From an uncultured Bacilli bacterium (lineage in GTDB: Bacteria > Bacillota_I > Bacilli_A > RF39 > UBA660), in NCBI GenBank assembly GCA_947627805.1, contig CANQXB010000011.1, positions 1 through 16,157 on the forward strand: a stretch of 16,157 nucleotides of DNA. Direction: 5' to 3'. Positions 1-5,281 of this stretch are shown one piece after another. Numbering within the stretch: position 1 is the first letter of the stretch; each line of letters begins with the position of its first letter. Below the pieces are notes generated by a model. It did not search any database, was not told where the DNA came from, and was given only the letters and a program-made list of their open reading frames with translations. Position numbers and translations under genes: made by a program.

Positions 1-68
1 GGGAAGAATTTAAATGGATTGATAGTCCTTGGCCATGGGAAGAATTTAGAGGTGATATCTATGTTTAA
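1..68 (+). CDS. cotJB: CotJB spore-coat protein, C-terminal end (partial)
   Basis: Only the last 21 codons of this host gene are in the window, read in the frame that starts at base 3 and ending in TAA at 66-68. The tail contains WIDSPWPWEEF, which resembles the Trp/Pro-rich C-terminus (PWPWE) of CotJB, a small inner spore-coat protein from the cotJ operon. The stop overlaps the ATG of the next gene by 8 nt, as expected for the cotJB-cotJC pair, and the cotJC ribosome site lies inside it. The fragment is short, so the call leans on the WPWE motif together with the gene that follows. Confidence 0.72.
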   Translation, partial: EEFKWIDSPWPWEEFRGDIYV

Positions 69-189
69 ATATGTTAAACATACTAATTATCCCATTAGTA
101 TTAGCAAAAAAGATTTAAGAATGGCCAAACTTCTTTTAACGCAATTTGGCGGTGCAAAGTGCAAATGCTATACCTCCTATTCTTTGTAA
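61..189 (+). pseudogene. cotJC: CotJC manganese-catalase-like coat protein, 5' fragment cut by the prophage
   Basis: An ATG at 61 follows AGAGGTG (48-54) with good spacing. The first ~32 residues fit the start of CotJC, a manganese-catalase-like spore-coat protein of about 190-200 residues: hydrophobic/Lys-rich start, then DLRMAKLLLTQFGGA. In the family the stretch after QYGGA is DGELAA followed by a long helical region. Here it switches to KCKCYTSYSL and stops at 187-189. The change falls at about 154-157 and coincides with the phage boundary, so the gene is interrupted rather than decayed. The last codons overlap the 3' end of the recombinase on the other strand. The remainder of the gene should lie past the far end of the prophage, outside this window. 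Confidence 0.75.
141..176. other. Left attachment-site junction (attL) inside cotJC
   Basis: CotJC-like coding sequence is continuous up to TTTGGCGGTGCA (145-156) and then loses similarity, and the stop codon of the serine recombinase lies at 177-179. An integrase gene abutting the point where a host gene breaks is the classic picture of an att junction. The exact crossover (usually a central dinucleotide for large serine recombinases) cannot be fixed without the right junction. Bases 153-164 (TGCAAAGTGCAA) also match 12 bases of the phage repressor operator. Confidence 0.55.
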
Positions 190-1619
190 AATATTTCTAT
201 AGTTTCATTTTTCTTGTCATATATAATATAATCTATTAATTCATGAATTACAATATATTTTTTATTCATATCTATTGAATTATCAGTTAATAAATCGTAT
301 ACATTTTTAACATTTATAGATATTTCTTTATTTCCTTTAATTTCATTATCTAATGGCATTGCTTTAAGTAAATCGTTTTTTTCATTAATTTCTTTTTCTA
401 TTTGTGATTTGTTTTCTTTATATTCTTCTAAAGTGTCTATGCCCTCAATATATAAATTTTTGCATCTTATTAATTTTTCATTTAACTTTTTAATACTATC
501 AATTAATATTTCCTTTTCACTCGCTTCTTTATTTTTAGAAATTCGTTTACTAAATTTAATATTTATAGGGTTTTTGTAATCCTTTTTTAACTGTTCTAAA
601 ATAGCAGGGCATATTTTAGAATAAGCAATATAATGACTTTCTTCACATGTACCATGAGAATATCCTATACATTGCAATGCATTTTTCATTGTAGTTAAAG
701 TAGAACCACAGTTACTACATTTTACTAATCTGCTAATCCAGCTAAAATTACTAGTGCTTGTAGATTTATATAATTCTTTTTTCTTAAGTATTTGTTTTTG
801 AACTTTATCAAAAGTAACTTCATCTATTAGTGGTTCATGATTACTTTTTTTTAGTATTCCATTGTTAATTCTAAATTTAAAATCCCAACTATTTTTAGAA
901 TTAAGTGTCCATAGAGTATAACCTTTATAAACTGGATTTCTTAATAAATATTCTACGGTTCTAACTTCCCATTTATTATTTCTTAAAGTTTTAATACTTA
1001 ATTTATTTAATTTTCTAGCAATTTCTTTAAAACTTGTACCATTAAGATAATCGGAAAATATCATTTTAACAATTTTAGAATTGGTTTCATCTGGTATTAA
1101 TTGTTTATCAATCATTTTATACCCGAAAGGGGCTTTTGTTTGATATCCACCACGATTTGCTTTTTCAACCATTCCTTTTTTTACTTCATCTGATAAATTA
1201 AGAGAATAGTATTCTGCCATAGCCTCAAGCATAGCCTCTAATATTACTGAAAATTTATCATCACCAAAGTTTTCGGTAATAGATATTACATCTACTTTAC
1301 AATCTTTTTTTAATAATGATTTATACACAATGCTGTCCTCACGATTTCTTGCAAATCTATCTAATTTGTGCACTAATATCATATTAAATGGTGATTTTGG
1401 TTTTGTTTTAGCTGTTGCAATCATTCTCATAAATGCTGGCCTTTTTTCGGCTTTACGACCGCTAAAACCTTCGTCCTTGAAAATATATTTTGAGTCTATC
1501 TCAATATTGTTTTTTCTAGCATATTCTTTAATTGCTTTAAGTTGCGCATCAGGTGAATATTCGGTTTGGTCGTTTGTAGAAACTCTTATATATATTGCAG
1601 CTATTTTTTCTTCTTTCAT
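177..1619 (-). CDS. Large serine recombinase (phage integrase)
   Basis: This 480-aa protein integrates and excises the phage through a covalent serine-DNA intermediate. The N-terminal resolvase domain (about 6-145) has YIRVSTNDQ with R12 and catalytic S14, and KLDRFARN near 85-92. A recombinase domain follows (about 155-260, with GYQTKAPFGY and NPVYKGY). A zinc ribbon has C301-x2-C304 and C317/C325. A Lys/Glu-rich coiled coil spans about 365-420. Length and order fit large serine integrases of Firmicute phages. The ATG is at 1619-1617 behind AAGGAG (1629-1624). Its 3' end lies ~20 bp from the cotJC break, identifying cotJC as the attachment site. Excision normally also needs a recombination directionality factor, which I could not pick out among the small genes. 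Confidence 0.95.
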   Translation of the reverse strand: MKEEKIAAIYIRVSTNDQTEYSPDAQLKAIKEYARKNNIEIDSKYIFKDEGFSGRKAEKRPAFMRMIATAKTKPKSPFNMILVHKLDRFARNREDSIVYKSLLKKDCKVDVISITENFGDDKFSVILEAMLEAMAEYYSLNLSDEVKKGMVEKANRGGYQTKAPFGYKMIDKQLIPDETNSKIVKMIFSDYLNGTSFKEIARKLNKLSIKTLRNNKWEVRTVEYLLRNPVYKGYTLWTLNSKNSWDFKFRINNGILKKSNHEPLIDEVTFDKVQKQILKKKELYKSTSTSNFSWISRLVKCSNCGSTLTTMKNALQCIGYSHGTCEESHYIAYSKICPAILEQLKKDYKNPINIKFSKRISKNKEASEKEILIDSIKKLNEKLIRCKNLYIEGIDTLEEYKENKSQIEKEINEKNDLLKAMPLDNEIKGNKEISINVKNVYDLLTDNSIDMNKKYIVIHELIDYIIYDKKNETIEIFYKE

Positions 1620-1647
1620 AAATCTCCTTTCATTTATTTAATATTTA

Positions 1648-1683
1648 TGCTACAATATATACGAAAACCTATATATGTAGCAA
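1648..1683 (-). promoter_or_regulatory. Inverted repeat over the probable recombinase promoter
   Basis: TGCTAC (1648-1653) and GTAGCA (1677-1682) are perfect complements, and the AT alternation inside extends the dyad. Read on the minus strand, TTGCTA (1683-1678) is a possible -35, with TATATA (1661-1656, 16-bp spacer) or TATATT (1659-1654, 18-bp spacer) as -10, about 35-40 nt before the recombinase ATG. The dyad would place a regulator directly on the promoter. Read on the plus strand it is followed by a T-run (1684-1691) and could instead be a terminator. Confidence 0.4.
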
Positions 1684-1701
1684 TTTTTTTTATAATTTGT
1701 A

Positions 1702-1746
1702 GTTTTGTTTGGGTTTTCATTTTTCCCTTACTTGTTACAGCAAGTA
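1702..1746 (-). repeat. Leader element, copy A (before the recombinase)
   Basis: On the minus strand this holds ACTTG-CTGTAA-CAAGT (within 1746-1729) followed by AAACCCAAACAAAAC (1716-1702). The same two blocks in the same order and orientation occur at 3559-3593, ahead of the plus-strand early operon. The two palindromes differ by one compensated base pair. It lies between the ImmA-like gene and the recombinase gene. Confidence 0.55.
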
Positions 1747-1758
1747 GGGGATTTTTTT
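1725..1758 (+). terminator. Hairpin plus T-run, terminator-like on the plus strand
   Basis: CCCTTACTTG (1725-1734) pairs with CAAGTAGGGG (1741-1750) over 10 bp with one G-T pair and a 6-nt loop, and seven T's follow on the plus strand. The flanking genes are both on the minus strand, where the stem is followed by A's, so it would stop plus-strand transcription only. No plus-strand gene precedes it. The same palindrome core is part of the leader element, so the DNA dyad may be its real function. Confidence 0.4.
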
Positions 1759-2059
1759 ATTCTAATAAGAATTTAATATACTTGTCAGCTTCATCTTCAT
1801 ATTTATCAATATAAAGAGCAAGTAAATCTTTGTCCGTTTGACATAGATGATTTAATTCAATATGTGCAAGTTCATGGAGCAATGTTTTTCTTTTTTTGTA
1901 ATAGGATAGTGAATTGTTTATTATAATATTGTTTATCCCTTTGTAGTTGAATACAAACCCATTAATTCCTGTAGGCAACAATTGGTAAGTGACATTTGCA
2001 TTATAATATACTAGAACCTCTTTTTGTGTTAAATAATTGTCTAACAAATCTTTTATCAT
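1757..2059 (-). CDS. ImmA/IrrE-family zinc metallopeptidase
   Basis: A 100-aa protein with the gluzincin motif HELAH at 62-66 and a downstream DEADKY segment whose E90 is a likely third zinc ligand. ImmA-type proteases cleave or inactivate phage and ICE repressors and so trigger induction. Its likely substrate here is the XRE repressor encoded just upstream on the same strand. This version is short: the protease core is present with little added N- or C-terminal sequence. The ATG at 2059-2057 is preferred, with GGGAG at 2074-2070. A TTG two codons upstream (2065) is only 4 nt from that site, so it is less likely. Confidence 0.82.
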   Translation of the reverse strand: MIKDLLDNYLTQKEVLVYYNANVTYQLLPTGINGFVFNYKGINNIIINNSLSYYKKRKTLLHELAHIELNHLCQTDKDLLALYIDKYEDEADKYIKFLLE

Positions 2060-2239
2060 AATCAATGTTCTCCCTTTTTATTTTTTATATTAAGCACATA
2101 TATTCTAATTTAATTTATTTATTTGATTTTGTAAAATAGTAAAAGCCGACACATAAGAATATATAATAAAGTGACTATAACTTTTATTATGCCATTGATT
2201 TTTTTAATTCATATTTTTTTTAACCCCTTGTATAATTAG

Positions 2240-2395
2240 TTAATCTTTTCCATATCCTTGACCTCTTGGAAGATGACCATATCTTTTTTTATATACTAAT
2301 GAACCAACAATACCAAATATAAAGCTTAATAGCATAAAAATGCCGAATATAATTAAAGCAAAATAATAGATAAAATCTATAATATTTTTAATCAT
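2240..2395 (-). CDS. 51-aa membrane protein coupled to the repressor gene
   Basis: A short reading frame begins at ATG 2395-2393, 8 nt inside the end of the repressor gene, with AGGAG directly upstream within that gene, so translation is probably coupled. Residues about 5-35 are a continuous hydrophobic stretch (IYYFALIIFGIFMLLSFIFG...), long enough for one membrane helix or a tight pair, followed by a basic, Gly-rich cytoplasmic-type tail (YKKRYGHLPRGQGYGKD). I do not recognise the family. Position in the lysogeny block means it is probably made in the lysogen, where small membrane proteins often act in superinfection exclusion. That role is inference only. Confidence 0.6.
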   Translation of the reverse strand: MIKNIIDFIYYFALIIFGIFMLLSFIFGIVGSLVYKKRYGHLPRGQGYGKD

Positions 2396-2741
2396 TTTCT
2401 CCTAACTCCTTATCAATTTCTTTTTTTCTTTCTTCAATGATTGTCTTAATTATATTCTTATCACTATCTGTTAATATATCCTTATGCTTATCAAATAATA
2501 ATTCCAGTTCATCGAATTTTTGAATATTATCAATATCCGTTAAATCTTTTGAAATAAAATCATCATATACATTTAAATATTTCGCTATTTTTGCAACCAT
2601 ATCTAAATCAGGTGTTCTTAATCCGTTTTCCCAACAACTTAATGTAGATTGTGCAACACCTAAATCTTCTGCCATGACACTTTGGTCAATATTCTTTTTT
2701 TGACGAAAGTATTTAATGTTTTTAGCAAAAAAATTTTGCAT
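2388..2741 (-). CDS. XRE-family repressor (CI-like)
   Basis: A 117-aa DNA-binding protein. Residues ~4-60 form a helix-turn-helix of the Cro/CI (XRE) type: YFRQKKNIDQSVMAEDLGVA, then QSTLSCWENGLRTP as the recognition region. The remainder is a charged helical segment that may mediate dimerisation. There is no LexA/CI-type peptidase domain, in keeping with inactivation by the ImmA-like protease rather than RecA-driven self-cleavage. The start is ATG 2741 behind AAGGAG. Its promoter overlaps one of the palindromic operators, which suggests autoregulation. It faces the Cro-like gene across a 136-bp divergent region. Confidence 0.88.
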   Translation of the reverse strand: MQNFFAKNIKYFRQKKNIDQSVMAEDLGVAQSTLSCWENGLRTPDLDMVAKIAKYLNVYDDFISKDLTDIDNIQKFDELELLFDKHKDILTDSDKNIIKTIIEERKKEIDKELGEND

Positions 2742-2767
2742 GTTTTACTCCTTTCTTTATAGTAGAA

Positions 2768-2796
2768 ATTATATCATTTTATATTGTAAAGTGCAA
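2768..2796 (-). promoter_or_regulatory. Repressor promoter (minus strand)
   Basis: On the minus strand, TATAAT (2773-2768) is a perfect -10 box, and TTGCAC (2796-2791), 17 bp upstream, is the best -35. The -35 lies inside operator O2, so binding there should block or modulate transcription of the repressor gene, which starts at 2741. Confidence 0.65.
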
Positions 2797-2799
2797 TAT
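2781..2799. promoter_or_regulatory. Operator O2
   Basis: ATATTGTA-AAG-TGCAATAT is a 19-bp dyad with 8-bp arms and one mismatch. It differs from O1 by one base and overlaps the -35 of the minus-strand repressor promoter. Confidence 0.75.
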
Positions 2800-2824
2800 T
2801 TTTTTTGCTTTTTGCAAAAAACGC

Positions 2825-2853
2825 TTGACATATTGCAAAGTGCAATATATAAT
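2825..2853 (+). promoter_or_regulatory. Rightward early promoter
   Basis: TTGACA (2825-2830) and TATAAT (2848-2853) are both perfect sigma-A hexamers at the ideal 17-bp spacing. The spacer (2831-2847) is operator O1. The Cro-like gene follows with AGGAGG at 2865-2870 and ATG at 2878. This is the strongest promoter visible in the window and must need tight repression in the lysogen. Confidence 0.9.
2830..2848. promoter_or_regulatory. Operator O1
   Basis: ATATTGCA-AAG-TGCAATAT is a perfect 19-bp dyad with 8-bp arms. It occupies the whole spacer between the -35 and -10 boxes of the rightward promoter, so a bound repressor would exclude RNA polymerase. Confidence 0.85.
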
Positions 2854-2877
2854 GGGTAATAGATAGGAGGAAATAAA

Positions 2878-3123
2878 ATGCAAGTAAATGAAATTAATTC
2901 ATTAAGCGAAGAATTAAAATTGCAAAGATTCAAACAAAAGAAAAGTCAAGAGGATTGTGCAAAATTGCTTGAAGTATCCGTGCCGACTTATAGGGAATAT
3001 GAATATCATCCAAATAAGTTGAGTTTAGAACAAGCATTTTTATTAAGCGAATACTTGAATTGGAACTTGTTTGAATTTTTTTTAAGCAACGTATTGCAAA
3101 ATGCAATAGCAAATAAGTCTTAA
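2878..3123 (+). CDS. Cro-like XRE-family DNA-binding protein
   Basis: An 81-aa protein, almost all helix-turn-helix domain: LKLQRFKQKKSQEDCAKLLE (14-33) and then VSVPTYREYEYHPNKLS with the recognition helix, followed by a short amphipathic tail. It is the first gene of the rightward transcript, divergent from the CI-like repressor, which is the place of Cro in lambda-type switches. It probably binds the same ATATTGCA-type operators to shut off the repressor gene and damp its own promoter. The start is well set by AGGAGG (2865-2870) 7 nt upstream. The third operator copy lies in its last codons. Confidence 0.85.
   Translation: MQVNEINSLSEELKLQRFKQKKSQEDCAKLLEVSVPTYREYEYHPNKLSLEQAFLLSEYLNWNLFEFFLSNVLQNAIANKS
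3092..3108. promoter_or_regulatory. Operator O3 inside the end of the Cro-like gene
   Basis: TATTGCA-AAA-TGCAATA is a perfect dyad with 7-bp arms and the same 3-nt spacing as O1 and O2. It encodes part of the LQNAIA segment of the Cro-like protein. A distal operator about 260 bp from O1 could support looping or act as a roadblock to leaky early transcription. Confidence 0.65.
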
Positions 3124-3147
3124 TGATTTTAAGAAAGAGGAATGTTT

Positions 3148-3303
3148 ATGATTAGTTTAGTAAAAAAAGATAATGAAAAAATAGTAAGTAAATATGGAAA
3201 CACAAAAATAGTGCAAACTAAAGACTATATTACACTTAAAGTTAAACAAAAAAAGAAGAAAAGCAAATGCTTAATCTTCGAATATGAATTTACCATCATC
3301 TAG
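3148..3303 (+). CDS. 51-aa basic hypothetical protein
   Basis: ATG at 3148 is preferred over the in-frame ATG at 3142 because GAGG at 3137-3140 is 7 nt away. The product is Lys-rich (VKQKKKKSK in the middle) with no motif I recognise. It follows the Cro-like gene on the same transcript, and its last 33 nt overlap the end of the minus-strand gene at 3271-3504. A reasonable ribosome site supports it, but the size and low complexity keep confidence moderate. Confidence 0.5.
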   Translation: MISLVKKDNEKIVSKYGNTKIVQTKDYITLKVKQKKKKSKCLIFEYEFTII

Positions 3304-3504
3304 TAGTATTAATTTTTTGTTGGTTTCCCAAATGATTTTGTCTGCATATTGTTCTATCTTTAATACAAGACCATTTGGATACTCATAACAACTTTTGATA
3401 CATTCTGATGATTGTTCGGAATTGAATTTTATGTCTTTAATGTTATTTACTTTAGGGGTTTTAACATTAATTTTAGAACCAATTCCAAATTCGTATTTAT
3501 ACAT
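3271..3504 (-). CDS. 77-aa hypothetical protein on the opposite strand
   Basis: This gene faces the early operon. AGGAGGTG immediately upstream of its ATG (3504) is one of the best ribosome sites in the window, which argues that the gene is real. The protein looks small and beta-rich (KINVKTPKVNNIKDIKF, then NGLVLKIEQYADKIIWE) and is unrecognised. Its ribosome site lies in the arm of a 9-bp inverted repeat (3512-3538), suggesting translational control. A lone minus-strand gene between early genes is often a lysogenic or accessory cargo gene, but no function can be assigned. Confidence 0.65.
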   Translation of the reverse strand: MYKYEFGIGSKINVKTPKVNNIKDIKFNSEQSSECIKSCYEYPNGLVLKIEQYADKIIWETNKKLILLDDGKFIFED

Positions 3505-3511
3505 ATTTCAC

Positions 3512-3538
3512 CTCCTAATAGCAATTATATATTAGGAG
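3512..3538 (-). promoter_or_regulatory. Inverted repeat sequestering a ribosome binding site
   Basis: CTCCTAATA (3512-3520) and TATTAGGAG (3530-3538) are perfect 9-bp complements around a 9-nt loop. In the minus-strand message the second arm carries the AGGAG of the 3271-3504 gene, so the hairpin would hide it. The same dyad could alternatively be a protein operator in the divergent region. Confidence 0.5.
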
Positions 3539-3558
3539 TAACAACAAATCAAATTAAA

Positions 3559-3593
3559 ACCTGCTGTAACAGGTATATAAACCCAAACAAAAC
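3559..3593 (+). repeat. Leader element, copy B (before the early operon)
   Basis: ACCTG-CTGTAA-CAGGT (3559-3574) is followed by AAACCCAAACAAAAC (3579-3593). Both blocks recur in the same order ahead of the recombinase gene (copy A, 1746-1702 on the minus strand). TATATAAA after the palindrome (3574-3581) could serve as a -10 box, but no convincing -35 is present, so an activator-dependent promoter is possible. Confidence 0.55.
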
Positions 3594-3628
3594 AAAATAC
3601 ATAAGTTACATATAGGAGGGGACTTTAA

Positions 3629-3736
3629 ATGAACTGTAACAAAGAATTAAAAGTAATAGTTCATAATCCTATAAATGAAGAAGATGCAGCAAAGAAAATA
3701 GATAAGATATGTGAATTATTAAAAAATTTAGAATAG
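3629..3736 (+). CDS. 35-aa conserved-type phage early protein
   Basis: A very short gene with a strong AGGAGG (3614-3619) 9 nt before ATG 3629. The protein begins MNCNKELKVIVHNP and ends in an amphipathic helix (AAKKIDKICELLKNLE). Small phage proteins with a strand-then-helix layout of this type are common in Firmicute phage early operons, but I know of no function. It is followed after 10 nt by the next gene. Confidence 0.6.
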   Translation: MNCNKELKVIVHNPINEEDAAKKIDKICELLKNLE

Positions 3737-3746
3737 AGGAGTTAAA

Positions 3747-3971
3747 GTGAAAAAATATAGCAAAAAGAAATTAGCAACACTTATAGTAGCAGTTCTATTA
3801 TTTATATCTAGTTTAGCATTCATACTTTATGATTTAACAATTATAGTAATTAAACTTAATGCCGAGTGGACATTCTTTGGAATATTAACATTTTTAATAG
3901 CGGCAATAGTAGCTGAACTTAGTTATGAATTTTTAGAAGACAAAATAAAAGATACTGACCACCAAAAATAA
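3747..3971 (+). CDS. 74-aa membrane protein with two helices
   Basis: It starts with GTG at 3747 behind GAGGAG. A basic N-terminus (MKKYSKKK) is followed by two hydrophobic segments (about 9-36 and 42-60) and an acidic/polar tail, which predicts a hairpin in the membrane with both ends inside. It belongs to the early operon. I do not recognise the family. An inverted repeat begins in its last codons. Confidence 0.65.
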   Translation: MKKYSKKKLATLIVAVLLFISSLAFILYDLTIIVIKLNAEWTFFGILTFLIAAIVAELSYEFLEDKIKDTDHQK

Positions 3972-4020
3972 GAAACAAAGTCAGTATCTAAAACAATATG
4001 TTAAATAAAAATTTAACGTA
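3951..4020 (+). terminator. Two consecutive hairpins at the end of the small early operon
   Basis: GATACTGAC (3951-3959) pairs perfectly with GTCAGTATC (3980-3988) around a 20-nt loop containing the stop codon of the upstream gene. A second stem, GTTAAAT/ATTTAAC (4000-4006 and 4011-4017), follows with a 4-nt loop. Neither has a clean T-run, so this may be a weak terminator, a processing site or an mRNA stabiliser between the small early genes and the replication genes. Confidence 0.35.
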
Positions 4021-4071
4021 TTAATTATAACACAAATCAGGGGTAATTGGTAGAGCAATAGGAGAGAGTAG

Positions 4072-4710
4072 ATGAAAAATAACGTTAATAGTTTTACATT
4101 TTATAGAGATTATTTTGAGTTAATAGACACTATTCCTATAAAAGATAAAAAAGATATTTTATGTTCCATAGTAGACTACGTATTTAAAGAAATAGAGCCA
4201 AATTTAGAAGGGCATAATAAAGCTATTTTTAATACTTTAAGTCATCAATTAGATAATAGTAAAAATCAATCAAAAAGAAGAACCGGAACAAAACCGAAAG
4301 AAAACCAAAAAGAAACCGAAACATTAACCGAAGAAAAACCCAACAAAAACAAAACAAGTATTTTAAGTTTTATATTTTATATTTCTAATTTTAAGTTTAT
4401 ATATAATAATGAATTATTAAAAAATAAAGTATTAGAATGGTTAGAATATAAAAAGCAAAAAAGAAAGCCTTATACAGAAATTGGTTTAAATACTTTATTA
4501 AAAAAAATTGAAGAAAATTCTAAAACTTATGGAATAGAAAATGTAGTCTCTTTGATAGATGATTGCATCGCCAATAACTATCAAGGAATTATCTGGGAAA
4601 AGTTAGAAAACAAAAAAGCTCAAAAAAGCACCGCTGAAGAAATAGCCAAAAAGAATAAAGAAGCTAGAGAAAGGGTATTAGGTGTTTTTGATGAACAAAA
4701 AACAAATTGA
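4072..4710 (+). CDS. Phage replication protein, DUF6291-like N-terminus
   Basis: A 212-aa protein heading the replication genes. Residues 7-70 (FTFYRDYFELIDTIP... DILCSIVDYVF... HNKAIFNTLSHQLDNS) fit the DUF6291-type domain found at the start of many Firmicute phage replication proteins. A charged linker (about 68-95) follows. The C-terminal helical region, with EWLEYKKQKRKPY and NNYQGIIWEKL, resembles the DnaD-like ends of phage replication-initiation proteins. It probably recognises or remodels the phage origin and recruits the helicase with the next protein. GGAGAG precedes the ATG. Function is inferred from family resemblance and position. Confidence 0.65.
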   Translation: MKNNVNSFTFYRDYFELIDTIPIKDKKDILCSIVDYVFKEIEPNLEGHNKAIFNTLSHQLDNSKNQSKRRTGTKPKENQKETETLTEEKPNKNKTSILSFIFYISNFKFIYNNELLKNKVLEWLEYKKQKRKPYTEIGLNTLLKKIEENSKTYGIENVVSLIDDCIANNYQGIIWEKLENKKAQKSTAEEIAKKNKEARERVLGVFDEQKTN

Positions 4711-5236
4711 TATGTTGTTTGAAAAATTGGCATTAAATTATCCCAAAGAAAATTTTAGCGAGGACTTAATTAAAGAATGGTCATCAGTGTTAAGTGAATA
4801 CGATTACGATGATGTTAATAGAAATTTAGATAATTTATTGTCTGACAAAGTATTCCTATATGTACCACCAAAATTAATGACAATGGTTAGCGGATTAACC
4901 AAAAAATACAAAAAAGTAGACTTTAACAAATTAATTCATTTTTGTAAATTTTGTAAAAGACCTTTTAACAACATAAATGAGTGTCATAGTCATGAAGATA
5001 GATGCTCCGCTATTAATTACATAGAAAGTAAAAGTAAAAAGTATAATTGGGATTTTACAAGTCAAAAGAAAGCAATGTTATACCAAATGACTGATAGCGA
5101 TTTCGATAAATTTTATAACACTTTTTTAAAGTCAGTTCAAACAATAACGATATCAGATACTGAAAAGAAAATGATAGAAAATATATTTAATCCACCAAAA
5201 ATAAGAGAAGCCAAAGAATTTTTAAAAGGTACATAA
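4691..5236 (+). CDS. Putative replicative helicase loader with a zinc finger
   Basis: ATG 4691 is chosen over an in-frame GTG at 4682 because AGGTG (4680-4684) then lies 6 nt upstream. It overlaps the previous gene by 20 nt. The N-terminal ~75 residues (MLFEKLALNYPKENFSEDLI, EWSSVLSEYDYDDVNRNLDN) look like the helical domain of phage helicase loader/inhibitor proteins of the G39P type. The middle has a Cys/His cluster (C85, C88, C98, H99, H101, C105) that could bind zinc. The C-terminal third is helical and charged. Position next to the replication initiator supports a helicase-loading role, but the family match is by eye. Confidence 0.5.
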   Translation: MNKKQIDMLFEKLALNYPKENFSEDLIKEWSSVLSEYDYDDVNRNLDNLLSDKVFLYVPPKLMTMVSGLTKKYKKVDFNKLIHFCKFCKRPFNNINECHSHEDRCSAINYIESKSKKYNWDFTSQKKAMLYQMTDSDFDKFYNTFLKSVQTITISDTEKKMIENIFNPPKIREAKEFLKGT

Positions 5237-5281
5237 TGGCATCAGTTATAAAAAATACATTTTAGAAAGGGAAAAATAGAA

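Noticed and set aside
671..682. ATTGCAATGCAT as another operator
   Set aside because: It has the half-site hexamer, but the arms overlap and spacing differs from O1-O3; it lies in recombinase coding sequence.
1620..1700. A sigma-E-type (mother-cell) promoter for the recombinase
   Set aside because: A CATATATA-like -10 can be found, but no convincing -35 at the right distance. In such AT-rich DNA this is not evidence, so sporulation control remains only a hypothesis from the cotJC target.
1330..1814. Plus-strand open frames opposite the recombinase and its upstream region
   Set aside because: They are antisense to a strong recombinase gene or run through the leader region, have low-complexity hydrophobic translations, and lack ribosome sites.
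2163..2190. Hairpin ATAATAAAGT/ACTTTTATTAT between the ImmA-like and small membrane genes
   Set aside because: All-AT stem with a bulge and no T-run on the minus strand; too weak to call a terminator.
2930..3112. Minus-strand open frame inside the Cro-like gene
   Set aside because: Fully antisense to a clear helix-turn-helix gene with a strong promoter and ribosome site; no ribosome site of its own.
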